From positions 1 to 35,130 of the forward strand of contig JAGKXD010000041.1 of the NCBI GenBank assembly GCA_021151525.1: 35,130 nt of DNA, read 5' to 3'. The translations under genes were made by a program, and so were the position numbers. Below, piece by piece: positions 15,590 through 24,140 of the stretch. Origin of the DNA: Cellvibrionaceae bacterium. Lineage in GTDB: Bacteria; Pseudomonadota; Gammaproteobacteria; Pseudomonadales; Cellvibrionaceae. The notes under the pieces are model-generated. The model was given only the letters and a program-made list of their open reading frames with translations. It did no database searches and was not told where the DNA came from. Numbering within the stretch: position 1 is the first letter of the stretch; each line of letters starts with the position of its first letter.

Positions 15590-16036
15590 CTAATGAACCA
15601 GCCACATTTCTATATGCGGAATACCTGCATCCATAAAGATTGAACCTTGGGCAGCAAATTCTAAGTGCTCGTAAAAGCGCTGGCGAGATGTTTGTGCGTG
15701 CAGGTAAATTTTATCGTCAGGATGCAGCACTTTACAGTGAGAGATGATCGCGAGCATTAAGTTACGTCCAATTGCTTGCTGGCGATACTCCTTTAAAACC
15801 GCAACTCGGCCAATATGAAAAACACGTTCACCAGAGTTAGTTTCAGTTAGCAGGCGCGCACAAGCTATCGCATGGCCCGCTTTTGTGAGTACTAAAAAAT
15901 GAACAGCGGTCTCGTCCTTATCATCCCATTCATCCGCAGCTGAAACACCTTGTTCTTGCATAAAAACAAGTTCGCGGATTTCCCTCAGCTGCTGCTGATG
16001 TGTTTGCCAATTCGTTGGAAGGATTGTGTAGGTCAT
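15590..16036 (-). CDS. GNAT-family N-acetyltransferase (ElaA/YjcF-like)
   Basis: 148 residues, one GNAT domain. The acetyl-CoA-binding motif A is seen as H-I-G-R-V-A-V-L-K-E-Y-R-Q-Q-A-I-G-R-N-L-M; the family's Q/R-x-x-G-x-G/A is here R-Q-Q-A-I-G. An F-M-Q-E-Q-G-V-S-A-A-D-E-W-D start and a conserved L-H-A-Q-T-S-R-Q-R-F-Y-E-H-L-E-F end place it near ElaA/YjcF. These transfer acetyl from acetyl-CoA to an amine; the acceptor is unknown. It follows roxA by 22 bases and precedes the PLD-like gene by 16, so the three are probably co-transcribed. Confidence 0.88.
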   Translation of the reverse strand: MTYTILPTNWQTHQQQLREIRELVFMQEQGVSAADEWDDKDETAVHFLVLTKAGHAIACARLLTETNSGERVFHIGRVAVLKEYRQQAIGRNLMLAIISHCKVLHPDDKIYLHAQTSRQRFYEHLEFAAQGSIFMDAGIPHIEMWLVH

Positions 16037-16058
16037 GGATAGTTAAAAAACCTTTCAG

Positions 16059-17210
16059 CTACTCATCAACCAGCAAGGTTTCCTGATTAATAAGTTGTGT
16101 AAGTACAGCGCGATCAAACAAATCGTCTGTAAGCGGTTTTACCTGCTCCCAACTAATTTCTACCTGCGCGCACACAAGCTCTGCGAGTTCGCGTGAGCAA
16201 TTAAAGGCGTGACCATCGGCGAATAATTGCGTGCAATCATCTTGTGTGTGGAATGCCAAACGCGCCGCGGGATGACGCCACAGCATATTGCCTTCTGCAA
16301 GTGCGGCTTGCCAATCGTCGGCGGTAATTTCATCCTCGGTTTCAATTTCGTCCTGCCCGTATTTACGCTCGGTCATGTGCTTGCCAAACCAGTGAGCGAT
16401 ATTTTCTGCGGTAAAATGCTGCTGAATAATCTCTTGAATTTGTGTAATTGCATCAGCCTTAATTTCGCCGGGATTATTTTGCAAGTGCAAATAAGGATCG
16501 CTAAAGCGTAAATCATTATTTAGTGTTTGCGCTATATCGTGGCTCAGTTCATCTACAATCGCAGAGTGACTTGGTGCACGGAAGCCGATGGAATAAGTCA
16601 TGCAATCGCCTTGTGCAACGCCCCAATGTGCAACTCCCGGTGGAATGTAAAGCATGTCGCCCGGCTCAAGAATCCATTCGTTTTGTGTTTCAAAGTTTTC
16701 CAAAATATGAAGTTGTGTGCCTTGCAAGTGTGGTGAATTTACATCGCAGTTCTGGCCGATTTTCCATTGGCGTTTGCCTAGGCCTTGCAACAAAAATACA
16801 TCGTAATAATCAAAGTGCGGCCCCACACTTCCTTGATCAGGTGCAAAGCTGATCATAATGTCATCCAAACGCCAGTTGGGAATAAAACGGAAGTTATCCA
16901 ACAACAAGTTTACTTCCGGTACCCATTGGTCTACTGCTTGTACGAGTAAAGTCCAATTAGTCGCTGGCAGGTTTGCAAAGGTATCTTCATCAAAGGGGCC
17001 GTTGCGTAACTCCCATGGAGTCTTGCCATTTTCCAAAATCAAACGCGATTCAACTTCTTCTTCAAGCGCTAAACCTGCAAGTTCATCACCATCAATTGGT
17101 GATTGAAAATTTGGGAATGCGTTGCGAATGAGCAAAGGTTTTTTTTGCCAGTATTCCAGCAAAAATTTTTGAATTGGCATATCGCCGAGGTGGGTTAGGG
17201 GGCTCGTCAT
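16059..17210 (-). CDS. roxA: Ribosomal protein uL16 3-hydroxylase (RoxA/YcfD)
   Basis: 383 residues, family length. RoxA is a 2-oxoglutarate/Fe(II)-dependent JmjC-type oxygenase that hydroxylates an arginine of ribosomal protein uL16. The Fe ligands are visible: His132 and Asp134 in G-P-H-F-D-Y-Y-D-V-F and His195 in P-P-G-V-A-H-W-G-V-A. The cupin core runs about residues 100-205, and the C-terminal region is the dimer and winged-helix part. The start at 17210 has only a weak AGAAAG-type ribosome site. It lies downstream of purB on the same strand, after a terminator and a 420-base structured spacer, so it likely has its own promoter. Confidence 0.92.
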   Translation of the reverse strand: MTSPLTHLGDMPIQKFLLEYWQKKPLLIRNAFPNFQSPIDGDELAGLALEEEVESRLILENGKTPWELRNGPFDEDTFANLPATNWTLLVQAVDQWVPEVNLLLDNFRFIPNWRLDDIMISFAPDQGSVGPHFDYYDVFLLQGLGKRQWKIGQNCDVNSPHLQGTQLHILENFETQNEWILEPGDMLYIPPGVAHWGVAQGDCMTYSIGFRAPSHSAIVDELSHDIAQTLNNDLRFSDPYLHLQNNPGEIKADAITQIQEIIQQHFTAENIAHWFGKHMTERKYGQDEIETEDEITADDWQAALAEGNMLWRHPAARLAFHTQDDCTQLFADGHAFNCSRELAELVCAQVEISWEQVKPLTDDLFDRAVLTQLINQETLLVDE

Positions 17211-17633
17211 AATTTTTTCTTTCTAAATGAGTTTGTTTGCCTGCGGCGGGCCTCACTTTTCTTCCGGCAACTGCTCCTGCGTTACTCTACCTTCTGCATC
17301 CATGCAGTCGTGCTCGCCCGCAAAATTGCAGGATTGCAATTTAGCGCAGCGAAGCTGCCCTACGGGTGAAAGCCATGGATGGCTTTCATGAAAGAAAAGT
17401 AAGCAAAAGAAAGGCGACCCAGCTCGTTCGTGTTTCCTGCGCGTTTCGGAAAATCGCTGTCGTTCCGGTGCGACATCCGTGTCGCATCGTCACTAAAACG
17501 CACTTCCTGTGCGTTTTCCAACAATTTTCCTCCAATGCTCGGCGAACTCACACGGGGCCTATCGGTGCCAACTGCAGATTCGTACGGTGAAAAAAATTAA
17601 GGGCTCCGAGGAGCCCTTTTTAAAATTGCAATC
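17211..17633. repeat. Structured non-coding element between purB and roxA
   Basis: No gene is supported in this 423-base gap. From 17252 to 17517 it is dense in perfect inverted repeats: CTGCAT-CC-ATGCAG (17294-17307), AAATTGCA-N4-TGCAATTT (17323-17342), GAAAGCCAT-GG-ATGGCTTTC (17368-17387), TGCGACA-N4-TGTCGCA (17469-17486) and AAAACGCAC-N5-GTGCGTTTT (17495-17517). The first three are enclosed by CTCACTTTTCTT (17252-17263) and AAGAAAAGTAAG (17392-17403), inverted copies with one mismatch, giving a multibranched fold of about 150 bases. The AGAAAAGTAAGCAAAAGAAA stretch resembles a sequence I recall between genes in many proteobacteria, so a dispersed repeat is likely; no second copy is in this window. 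The rest is the purB terminator. Confidence 0.65.
17592..17620. terminator. Terminator after purB
   Basis: GGGCTCC-GA-GGAGCCC (17601-17616) with T-rich sequence on both sides; on the minus strand, the direction of purB, it is followed by TTAATTTTTTT. It separates purB from roxA. Confidence 0.85.
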
Positions 17634-19034
17634 TTAAATCGCCTTAGCCTGCGCCACCGCATTCCCAATATAATTCGCTGGCGTCAGTTCACGCATGGCT
17701 TGCTTCGCGTGCTCGGGAATATCCAGCGTCTCCACAAACGCTGCCAAGACTTCTTTGGTAATGGTTTGGCCGCGAGTCAATGCTTTCAACTTCTCGTAAG
17801 GTTCATCAACATTGTAGCGACGCATAATGGTTTGGATTGGCTCTGCCAATACTTCCCATGCGTTATCCAAATCTTGTGCGAGGCGAGCGCGGTTAATTTC
17901 GAGTTTGCTCATGCCTTTTAAGGTTGAAGCGTAAGCAATCATCACGTAACCAAAACCTACACCCATATTGCGTAATACAGTTGAGTCGGTTAAATCGCGT
18001 TGGAAACGAGAGATTGGTAATTTTTGTGCGAGGTGATTGAACACGGCGTTCGCAATACCCAAGTTACCTTCAGAGTTTTCGAAATCAATTGGGTTGACTT
18101 TGTGCGGCATAGTGGATGAACCCACTTCGCCAGCGATAGTTTTTTGTTTGAAGTAACCGTAGGAAATGTAGCCCCAAATGTCGCGGTCGAAATCGATTAC
18201 GATAGTGTTGAAGCGTGCGATAGCATCAAACAATTCGGCGATGTAATCGTGCGGTTCAATTTGGGTGGTGTAGGGGTTCCAAGTTAAGCCTAGGCTTTCA
18301 ACAAATTGTTGTGCGTTGGTTTGCCAATCCACTTCCGGGTAGGCAGAAATGTGCGCGTTGTAGTTGCCTACTGCACCGTTAATTTTGCCGAGCAATTCAA
18401 CTTCTTTTACCGCTTTTAATTGGCGACGCAAACGTGCAGCAACGTTTGCCATTTCTTTGCCAACGGTGGTTGGCGATGCAGTTTGGCCGTGGGTGCGTGA
18501 GAGCATGGCGTCTTCAGCGTAATCGTGTGCGAGTTTTACTACGCCATCGATAATCGCTTGTGCATCTTTAATAAATTCGTCGCGGCCTGCTTTAAGCATC
18601 AACGCGTGTGACAAGTTGTTGATGTCTTCAGAGGTGCAGGCAAAGTGTACGAATTCCAAAACAGCTTCTAACTCTGCATTGCCGGCAAATTTATTTTTGA
18701 GAAAATATTCAACCGCTTTAACGTCGTGGTTGGTGGTGCGCTCGATGGTTTTAACCGCTTGTGCATCTGCTTCGCTAAAGTTTTCTACTATCGCATCCAA
18801 CTGTGCATTGGTAGCGGCACTGAATGCCGGAACTTCTGGAATACCTGCATGACGGCTGAGTTGTTGCAGCCAGCGCACTTCCACTTCTACACGGAAACGA
18901 ATTAAACCAAATTCGCTGAAAATTTTGCGCAGTGCGACGGTGCGGTTGCCGTAGCGGCCATCGACCGGGGAGACTGCATTAAGTGGAGTAAGGGTTGCAA
19001 AACTATCAATAGTATCGTTGGATGTAGGAGCCAT
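17634..19034 (-). CDS. purB: Adenylosuccinate lyase
   Basis: 466 residues. PurB cleaves SAICAR and adenylosuccinate to release fumarate, acting twice in purine biosynthesis. The sequence follows E. coli PurB: A-V-S-P-V-D-G-R-Y-G at the N-terminus, E-R-T-T-N-H-D-V-K-A-V-E, the active-site T-S-E-D-I-N-N and R-T-H-G-Q, and the mobile signature loop S-S-T-M-P-H-K-V-N-P with the catalytic Ser. I prefer ATG 19034, with GAGAA upstream; an in-frame ATG at 19046 has no ribosome site. It lies downstream of hflD in the same direction, separated by a terminator and a palindromic element, as part of the conserved nudJ-mnmA-hflD-purB order. Confidence 0.97.
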   Translation of the reverse strand: MAPTSNDTIDSFATLTPLNAVSPVDGRYGNRTVALRKIFSEFGLIRFRVEVEVRWLQQLSRHAGIPEVPAFSAATNAQLDAIVENFSEADAQAVKTIERTTNHDVKAVEYFLKNKFAGNAELEAVLEFVHFACTSEDINNLSHALMLKAGRDEFIKDAQAIIDGVVKLAHDYAEDAMLSRTHGQTASPTTVGKEMANVAARLRRQLKAVKEVELLGKINGAVGNYNAHISAYPEVDWQTNAQQFVESLGLTWNPYTTQIEPHDYIAELFDAIARFNTIVIDFDRDIWGYISYGYFKQKTIAGEVGSSTMPHKVNPIDFENSEGNLGIANAVFNHLAQKLPISRFQRDLTDSTVLRNMGVGFGYVMIAYASTLKGMSKLEINRARLAQDLDNAWEVLAEPIQTIMRRYNVDEPYEKLKALTRGQTITKEVLAAFVETLDIPEHAKQAMRELTPANYIGNAVAQAKAI

Positions 19035-19090
19035 GCGGGTTCTCATTTAAAAAGTAAAATTAAAAACAAAAAATGAATTCGGCGGTTAGC

Positions 19091-19166
19091 AAGTAGCCCG
19101 TAAGGAGTGAAGTGCAATACGGGATTTTAAATCCCCCTATTGCGCTAGGCTTCATACGGGCTACTT
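19091..19166. repeat. 76-base palindromic hairpin element (MITE/REP-like)
   Basis: AAGTAGCCCGTA (19091-19102) is matched by the perfect inverted copy TACGGGCTACTT (19155-19166). Inner parts pair too: TGAAG with CTTCA, CAATA with TATTG, and GGGATTT with AAATCCC around the centre. The ends resemble a dispersed GTAGCCCGTA...TACGGGCTAC repeat I recall from many proteobacteria. It carries no coding frame and sits in the purB leader. Confidence 0.75.
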
Positions 19167-19220
19167 CTTAGCTCAGGTAGAGCGGCAATAAGAGCTTGAA
19201 AAAGGCCGCCATCATAACTG

Positions 19221-19250
19221 AAAACGCCTGATTTTTCAGGCGTTTTTTGA
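19221..19250. terminator. Terminator between hflD and purB
   Basis: AAAACGCCTGA-TTTT-TCAGGCGTTTT is a perfect 11-base stem (19221-19246) with T-runs on both strands. In the direction of hflD (minus) the run after the stem is TTTT only. Confidence 0.85.
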
Positions 19251-19264
19251 TCTTGGATGCTGTA

Positions 19265-19891
19265 TCAATAGGGCAAATTGCGCAGTAGCTTATCGACTTC
19301 TGCTGCAAGAGCTTTACGTTGTAGTAACAGCTGCCAACGGTTACCACCTAATTGTCGCCACAGCATTGCGGAGCGGATCGCGGCCAGAAGCAGCGCGCGA
19401 ATTTGGCTGGCAATACGGGGTTGTTGGAGGTAATTGTAGTCGCCCATGACCTGAATGCGAAAACGGAAAGTGCTAATAGTCTCGCTGTATATTTGGCCGA
19501 GATTACCAATCACGTTGTCATGGGTTGAGGAAAAATGTTCAGCTTGGCTGGCCGCTTGTGAAATCCGTGTGGCAATGGTGTTTAGCATATCTCTGCGGCC
19601 AGAAAGCTTCTTCTGCAAATGCAGTGCGCCTAAGGCGTAGCGCGTTGCTTCTTGATGCTTGTGTTGCCCGCCAAGCATATCGCGCAGCGCTTCCAGCCCT
19701 ATGCGTAGATCGCGCGCGGTACCGCCGTATACATCGAGAGTTGTTGCCGGGTTGAGATCAAACACACTTTGAATGCTGCATTTGTAGGCATCTTGCGGCA
19801 CTTGGCCAGTTTTGGCGACTTGTTCCACCAAAATGGCGGCTTGTACAACACCCGCTAAGGCGAGGGTAATGTCTTGAAGATTCTTACTCAC
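19265..19891 (-). CDS. hflD: HflD (lysogenization regulator homologue)
   Basis: 208 residues, full length. HflD is a peripheral, mostly helical membrane-associated protein, known in E. coli for binding lambda CII; its normal cellular job is unclear. Family marks: A-L-A-G-V-V-Q-A-A-I-L-V-E-Q-V-A at the start, S-V-F-D-L-N-P-A-T-T, L-L-A-A-I-R-S-A-M-L-W-R-Q-L-G-G near the end. The start codon at 19891 is GTG with a poor ribosome site, and it follows mnmA by 34 bases, suggesting translational coupling or shared transcript. The mnmA-hflD-purB order is the common gammaproteobacterial one. Confidence 0.93.
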   Translation of the reverse strand: MSKNLQDITLALAGVVQAAILVEQVAKTGQVPQDAYKCSIQSVFDLNPATTLDVYGGTARDLRIGLEALRDMLGGQHKHQEATRYALGALHLQKKLSGRRDMLNTIATRISQAASQAEHFSSTHDNVIGNLGQIYSETISTFRFRIQVMGDYNYLQQPRIASQIRALLLAAIRSAMLWRQLGGNRWQLLLQRKALAAEVDKLLRNLPY

Positions 19892-19925
19892 AAAAGGTGC
19901 TCACAATGGTTACTCGTAGAAAACG

Positions 19926-21050
19926 TCAGATGTTGTCCGTAGATTCAATAACGGCACCGCCGAGGCAGATATCGTCCTGATAGAAAACAACAGATTGTCC
20001 GGGGGTGATTGCGCGTTGTGGCTCTTCAAATAGAACATCTAAACAGCCGTCAGCCAAAATAGTCACGGTACAGGCTTGATCGTCCTGGCGGTAACGATTT
20101 TTGGCGGTACATGTGAAGCTAGATAAGGGCTCGCCTTGGGGATTTAAAGGCAGTCCATTAATCCAATGCGCCTGCTGTGCAATCAAATGATTGGTAAATA
20201 ACAGAGGGTGGTTTGTGCCTTGTACAACAACCAGCACATTGCGCGTCAAATCTTTCTGTGCGACAAACCAAGGTTCTTCGTTAGCACCTTTAACACCGCC
20301 GATACCCAAGCCTTGGCGCTGGCCAATGGTGTGGTACATCAAACCGGCGTGTTGGCCGATTACGGTGCGGTCTGGCGTTTGGATTTCGCCTGGTTGAGCG
20401 GGCAAATATTGTTGCAGGAAGTCTTTAAAACGGCGCTCGCCAATAAAGCAAATGCCGGTACTGTCTTTTTTGTTGTGAGTCACAAGGCCATATTCTTCGG
20501 CGATGCGACGCACTTCGGGTTTTTCGATATCGCCGACGGGAAACAAGGTTTTGGCAAATTCCGCTTCGCCAACCGCGTGAAGGAAGTAGCTTTGATCCTT
20601 GTTGGGATCTAAGCCTTTGAGCAAATAGGTATGACCACCTTGGTCAGCACGGCGAACATAGTGACCGGTGGCGATTAGCTCGCCGCCGAGCATCTTTGCG
20701 TATTCCATGAAGACTTTGAATTTGATTTCGCGGTTGCACAGAATATCGGGATTCGGCGTACGGCCAGCTTTGTATTCTTCTAAAAAATGTTCAAAGACGT
20801 TATCCCAGTACTCGGCAGCAAAGTTGGCGGTATGGAGTTTTATGCCGATTTTTTCGCACACGCGCTCGGCATCGGCCAAATCTTCTTTGGCGGTGCAGTA
20901 TTCGGTGCCGTCATCCTCATCCCAATTCTTCATGAATAGGCCTTCTACCTGATAACCCTGCTGTTTAAGCAAAAGTGCAGAGACAGAGGAATCCACACCG
21001 CCGGACATGCCGACAATCACAAGAGGTTTTGTTGCTGGAATTTGGGACAT
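19926..21050 (-). CDS. mnmA: tRNA-uridine 2-sulfurtransferase MnmA
   Basis: 374 residues. MnmA makes 2-thiouridine at wobble position 34 of tRNAs for Lys, Glu and Gln, taking sulphur from the TusE relay. The PP-loop S-G-G-V-D-S-S is at residues 16-22. Two catalytic cysteines are present: Cys105 in N-P-D-I-L-C-N and Cys201 in S-T-G-I-C-F. The central and C-terminal beta-barrel domains follow (G-L-M-Y-H-T-I-G-Q-R-Q-G-L-G-I). It follows nudJ by 46 bases on the same strand and precedes hflD. Confidence 0.97.
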   Translation of the reverse strand: MSQIPATKPLVIVGMSGGVDSSVSALLLKQQGYQVEGLFMKNWDEDDGTEYCTAKEDLADAERVCEKIGIKLHTANFAAEYWDNVFEHFLEEYKAGRTPNPDILCNREIKFKVFMEYAKMLGGELIATGHYVRRADQGGHTYLLKGLDPNKDQSYFLHAVGEAEFAKTLFPVGDIEKPEVRRIAEEYGLVTHNKKDSTGICFIGERRFKDFLQQYLPAQPGEIQTPDRTVIGQHAGLMYHTIGQRQGLGIGGVKGANEEPWFVAQKDLTRNVLVVVQGTNHPLLFTNHLIAQQAHWINGLPLNPQGEPLSSFTCTAKNRYRQDDQACTVTILADGCLDVLFEEPQRAITPGQSVVFYQDDICLGGAVIESTDNI

Positions 21051-21096
21051 AAAGGCGAACTACTGCTAAGGAAACGAGGCGCGCATTTTACGCGCC

Positions 21097-21534
21097 TTAG
21101 CCGACAACCTCCAAGGAAAAGCGCCTGCCAGCACGATATTCTTCAACAATTTGCAGTGTCATGGGGCTGCGCAGCTGGTCTTTGCGCTCTAACAGCTCTT
21201 CGTAAGTCAGCCAAACGGCTTCAATAATGCCAGTATCCAGTGAGCGATTGGCATCATGACTCACTGCTTCGCCAATAAAGGTCGTGCGGAAATAGGTAAT
21301 GCCATTGCTGGGAGCTGTGTAGAGGTTCACGCCTACTACGCCGGACAATTTTACCGTCCAGCCCGTCTCTTCCAACGTCTCTCTGATGGCGGCTTCTTGT
21401 AGGGTTTCGTCAGGGTCGAGGTGACCAGCGGGTTGGTTGTAGACCTTCTTGCCGTCAGATTCCTCGTAAACCATAAGATAGCGATTGTCGCGTTCGATAA
21501 TAGTGGCGACAGTTACATGCGGAGCCCAAGTCAT
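21097..21534 (-). CDS. nudJ: Nudix hydrolase NudJ (phosphatase/pyrophosphohydrolase)
   Basis: 145 residues. The Nudix box fits G-x5-E-x7-R-E-x-x-E-E-x-G exactly at residues 37-59 (G37, E43, R51, E52, E55, E56, G58). The start W-A-P-H-V-T-V-A-T-I-I is typical of NudJ, which hydrolyses thiamine pyrophosphate precursors and nucleoside di- and triphosphates. It heads the conserved nudJ-mnmA-hflD order. GGACA lies 5 to 6 bases before ATG 21534. Confidence 0.92.
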   Translation of the reverse strand: MTWAPHVTVATIIERDNRYLMVYEESDGKKVYNQPAGHLDPDETLQEAAIRETLEETGWTVKLSGVVGVNLYTAPSNGITYFRTTFIGEAVSHDANRSLDTGIIEAVWLTYEELLERKDQLRSPMTLQIVEEYRAGRRFSLEVVG

Positions 21535-21614
21535 AAAATGTCCTTGCTGTTTAAAAGACGCAATCCTAGCGGGTGTTGGCTTGGGCCGCTAGCTGTGTAT
21601 TATCGCTGGCGAAT

Positions 21615-21728
21615 TTAACCTCCATGAAGTTTGCGGAAGAGGCCGCCTAGGTCAAATACATGCGCAAGCACGATGACCACCAAAAGTACTACAGCGACGA
21701 TAATTAAGTTACGAGCTAGGTTTTTCAC
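21615..21728 (-). CDS. Small single-pass membrane peptide (37 aa), GTG start
   Basis: A 37-residue frame starts with GTG at 21728, with a strong AGGAG exactly 6 bases upstream (plus-strand CTCCT at 21735-21739), and ends TAA at 21615. It reads as a short basic N-terminus (K-N-L-A-R-N), about 18 hydrophobic residues rich in Val, Ile and Leu, and a basic Gly-rich end (F-R-K-L-H-G-G). This is the layout of a single transmembrane peptide. It lies 39 bases after the ABC permease gene on the same strand, and 80 bases before nudJ. I do not recognise the family. The ribosome site and topology make a real gene likely; the role is unknown and might be accessory to the transporter. Confidence 0.7.
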   Translation of the reverse strand: MKNLARNLIIVAVVLLVVIVLAHVFDLGGLFRKLHGG

Positions 21729-21767
21729 AGATTTCTCCTATTGATGTGATGGAACGTGTTAATAAAT

Positions 21768-24140
21768 TTAAGAAAAGCTGAGTGCTTGGCGCAGGCTGAA
21801 TCGTTTTGCATAAAGTGCCGGAGCAAGGCTGGCGGCTATGGCTCCCACCAACAATATTCCCAACCACATTGCTAAGCCGTGCAGCGAAAAAATGAGGCTT
21901 AAGGGTTGTGCGGACATCTTGCCTAGGCTTCGAACCATCAGTGTTGAGAAAGTCGCGGCAAGTGGTAGGGCGAGTAGCAAACTGCAGAGCGAAATTAATA
22001 GCGCTTCATTGATGACTAATGACATAACCGCCGCATTTTTTGCACCCAGTGTGCGCATAACTGCAAATTCCCGCAGGCGTTCGCTGACGTTTGCGCTCAT
22101 CACTGTCGCCAAGCTAAAAAATCCGGCGAGAATCATGGCGATGGAGATCATTACTAATGTGGATACCATTAACATCAAGTGGCCGTTGCCGCTTTGTTGG
22201 CGAAAGTTTTCAGTGTTTAATTTGCCGAGGGCTATGTCTGCTTGTTCAAAACTTTTTTGTAGCTGTGTAGCTGTTGCATCTATAGCGATTGGACTTACAT
22301 CTTTCAGTGTTATGCGCGCACTGTTTAGTTTGGTTTCATTGGTTTTTTTTGTGTATAGGCTGGCGCCAGTCAGAGGCTCATTAATAATCCCTGCCAGAAC
22401 AAATTTACGATTCATTCCCGCCGTATTTATGAAAACCGTGTCACCTATTTTTTTATCTGTAAAGAAACTATGGTATGCGCTTTGGTTAACAACAATTTCA
22501 TCTTCAGTCTTAAACCAATGTCCGCTCTTTAAGTCTATTGACATGGATTTTGTATTTTCAGAAAGCGAAAATAAGCTCAGGCTTCCATGGCCACCATCCG
22601 GATAAACTTGTTTTACAATCACGTCATCGACGCTTGTAACAGCAGCAGAGGCGCGTTGTATAAATTCCTCTCCTGCTACATTTGAGTTGGCAGTTAAAAT
22701 CGATTTAATCGTTTCAATTGAGGCCGTTTCCGGAAAGCTTAATTCGATTTGATAGTGGCGATGTTCGTGCGCCGTAACGGATAAATGATTCCAAGAGGAA
22801 AGGAGGTTTTGGCTTGATAAAAATGTTGCGCCAGCTATAGCTAGCAACAACAAGCTGAAACCTGTGCGCGAAGGCTTGCGTGTGAGGTTGCGCAGCACCA
22901 TTGCCCACAAAGGCGATAAAAATATCCAAGATCTTTTAATGTGGTTTTTGGTGATTGACTTTCCATTTTCATAGTCATCCAGCGCTGCGCGTACACTTTT
23001 TTTCGTGGCTGCACGAATTGGAAAATAGGCCAAGAAAACCGGAGTGCCTATGCAAAATATCAATACAAATAACCAAAGGCTAAATGAAGTGGATCTGTTT
23101 TGAATCTCCAAATTCAACAGATCTGCGACCATATTGGTCAAGCTATTGCCGCCCATGATGCCTAGCGGCAAACCCAAACAGATGGCTGCCAAACCTATGC
23201 CGCCCACAAGTAATAAATAAAGCTTGTTGATTTGCACTGAAGTTGCGCCAAGCGTTTTCATTACACCAATTTGCCGTACTTGTTGTGCCAGCATGCCCCA
23301 GAGGGTGGTTGCCATTAAAATAGCGCCGAGTAATACAGCTAAAAAACTGAATAACAACAACATATTTAAACCCGTCATCATTTGGGTTTGATGCGGATGT
23401 TGCGCGGGTGGTGGAACGTGAATCTCACTGACGTTGAGCGGAATGTTTTTTATTAGGTCGGTTGCAATTTTCGTAATTTTTGCGCTCGTAGTGAATTGCC
23501 GCGCAACTGCAATTTTTAAGTAGGAATTTGATAGGTGTTCACCAAGCGCAATAAAGTGTTTGTAAGACATGTAGCCGTACAACATATGTTCGGTGTCTGC
23601 AGGTGCAAGTGCGGGATCATGTACGACTCCGCTAATTTTCAAATTGTGAGATTTTCCTTGTGCATCTATTAATGTTAGCTGGTCGCTTACAGCAAGTTTT
23701 GCCACTTTTAGTGATTTTCTTTCTAATATGATTTCGTTTTCCTTAGGCCATTGCCCCGCTTGCAAGCTTGTTTTGCTAATTTGGGTGTTGCTTGCATCGG
23801 GAACAATAAAAATCAGTGCTGTGACAAATTCATTTGGTGCAACTTCTACCCTGAAATAGTATTTTCCGCCCATTTCTGCGCCGGTAATGGCCGGATTTTG
23901 TCGGGCTATGCTGGAAATATTTTCCATTTGCTGAAGTGCATCTGCTGAATCAAACACAAGCTCCGCTGCAGCGGGTTGAGTGTCTAGGTAGTTGCGCTGC
24001 ATTTCACGTGTAAGCAAGGTGTAGGCAAGCAGCATAGCAATGAGTACGGCAGAGCTGAGTGCTATGGAAATGATCATCATGGCGAAGCGACTCGGTGTGG
24101 CAGCAATATCACCGAGTATTTTGCGCATTGGGGTATTCAT
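21768..24140 (-). CDS. MacB/FtsX-type ABC transporter permease
   Basis: 790 residues. Two FtsX-like modules are visible, each a membrane helix, a large extracytoplasmic MacB-PCD-like domain and then three helices: helices near residues 17-43, then about 255-390, a second start at about 420-440 (L-L-L-L-A-I-A-G-A-T-F-L) and a final three-helix FtsX block (about 665-785). The repeated V-M-K-T-L-G-A and V-M-R-T-L-G-A motifs are typical of FtsX cytoplasmic loops. These proteins move lipoproteins, peptides or toxic compounds by mechanotransmission rather than import. ATG overlaps the ATPase stop by four bases (ATGA), so translation is coupled. No periplasmic adaptor is adjacent. Confidence 0.92.
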   Translation of the reverse strand: MNTPMRKILGDIAATPSRFAMMIISIALSSAVLIAMLLAYTLLTREMQRNYLDTQPAAAELVFDSADALQQMENISSIARQNPAITGAEMGGKYYFRVEVAPNEFVTALIFIVPDASNTQISKTSLQAGQWPKENEIILERKSLKVAKLAVSDQLTLIDAQGKSHNLKISGVVHDPALAPADTEHMLYGYMSYKHFIALGEHLSNSYLKIAVARQFTTSAKITKIATDLIKNIPLNVSEIHVPPPAQHPHQTQMMTGLNMLLLFSFLAVLLGAILMATTLWGMLAQQVRQIGVMKTLGATSVQINKLYLLLVGGIGLAAICLGLPLGIMGGNSLTNMVADLLNLEIQNRSTSFSLWLFVLIFCIGTPVFLAYFPIRAATKKSVRAALDDYENGKSITKNHIKRSWIFLSPLWAMVLRNLTRKPSRTGFSLLLLAIAGATFLSSQNLLSSWNHLSVTAHEHRHYQIELSFPETASIETIKSILTANSNVAGEEFIQRASAAVTSVDDVIVKQVYPDGGHGSLSLFSLSENTKSMSIDLKSGHWFKTEDEIVVNQSAYHSFFTDKKIGDTVFINTAGMNRKFVLAGIINEPLTGASLYTKKTNETKLNSARITLKDVSPIAIDATATQLQKSFEQADIALGKLNTENFRQQSGNGHLMLMVSTLVMISIAMILAGFFSLATVMSANVSERLREFAVMRTLGAKNAAVMSLVINEALLISLCSLLLALPLAATFSTLMVRSLGKMSAQPLSLIFSLHGLAMWLGILLVGAIAASLAPALYAKRFSLRQALSFS

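Noticed and set aside
17360..17590. Two short open frames in the purB-roxA gap
   Set aside because: They run through the hairpin repeats, lack ribosome sites and encode no recognisable domain; the structured element explains them.
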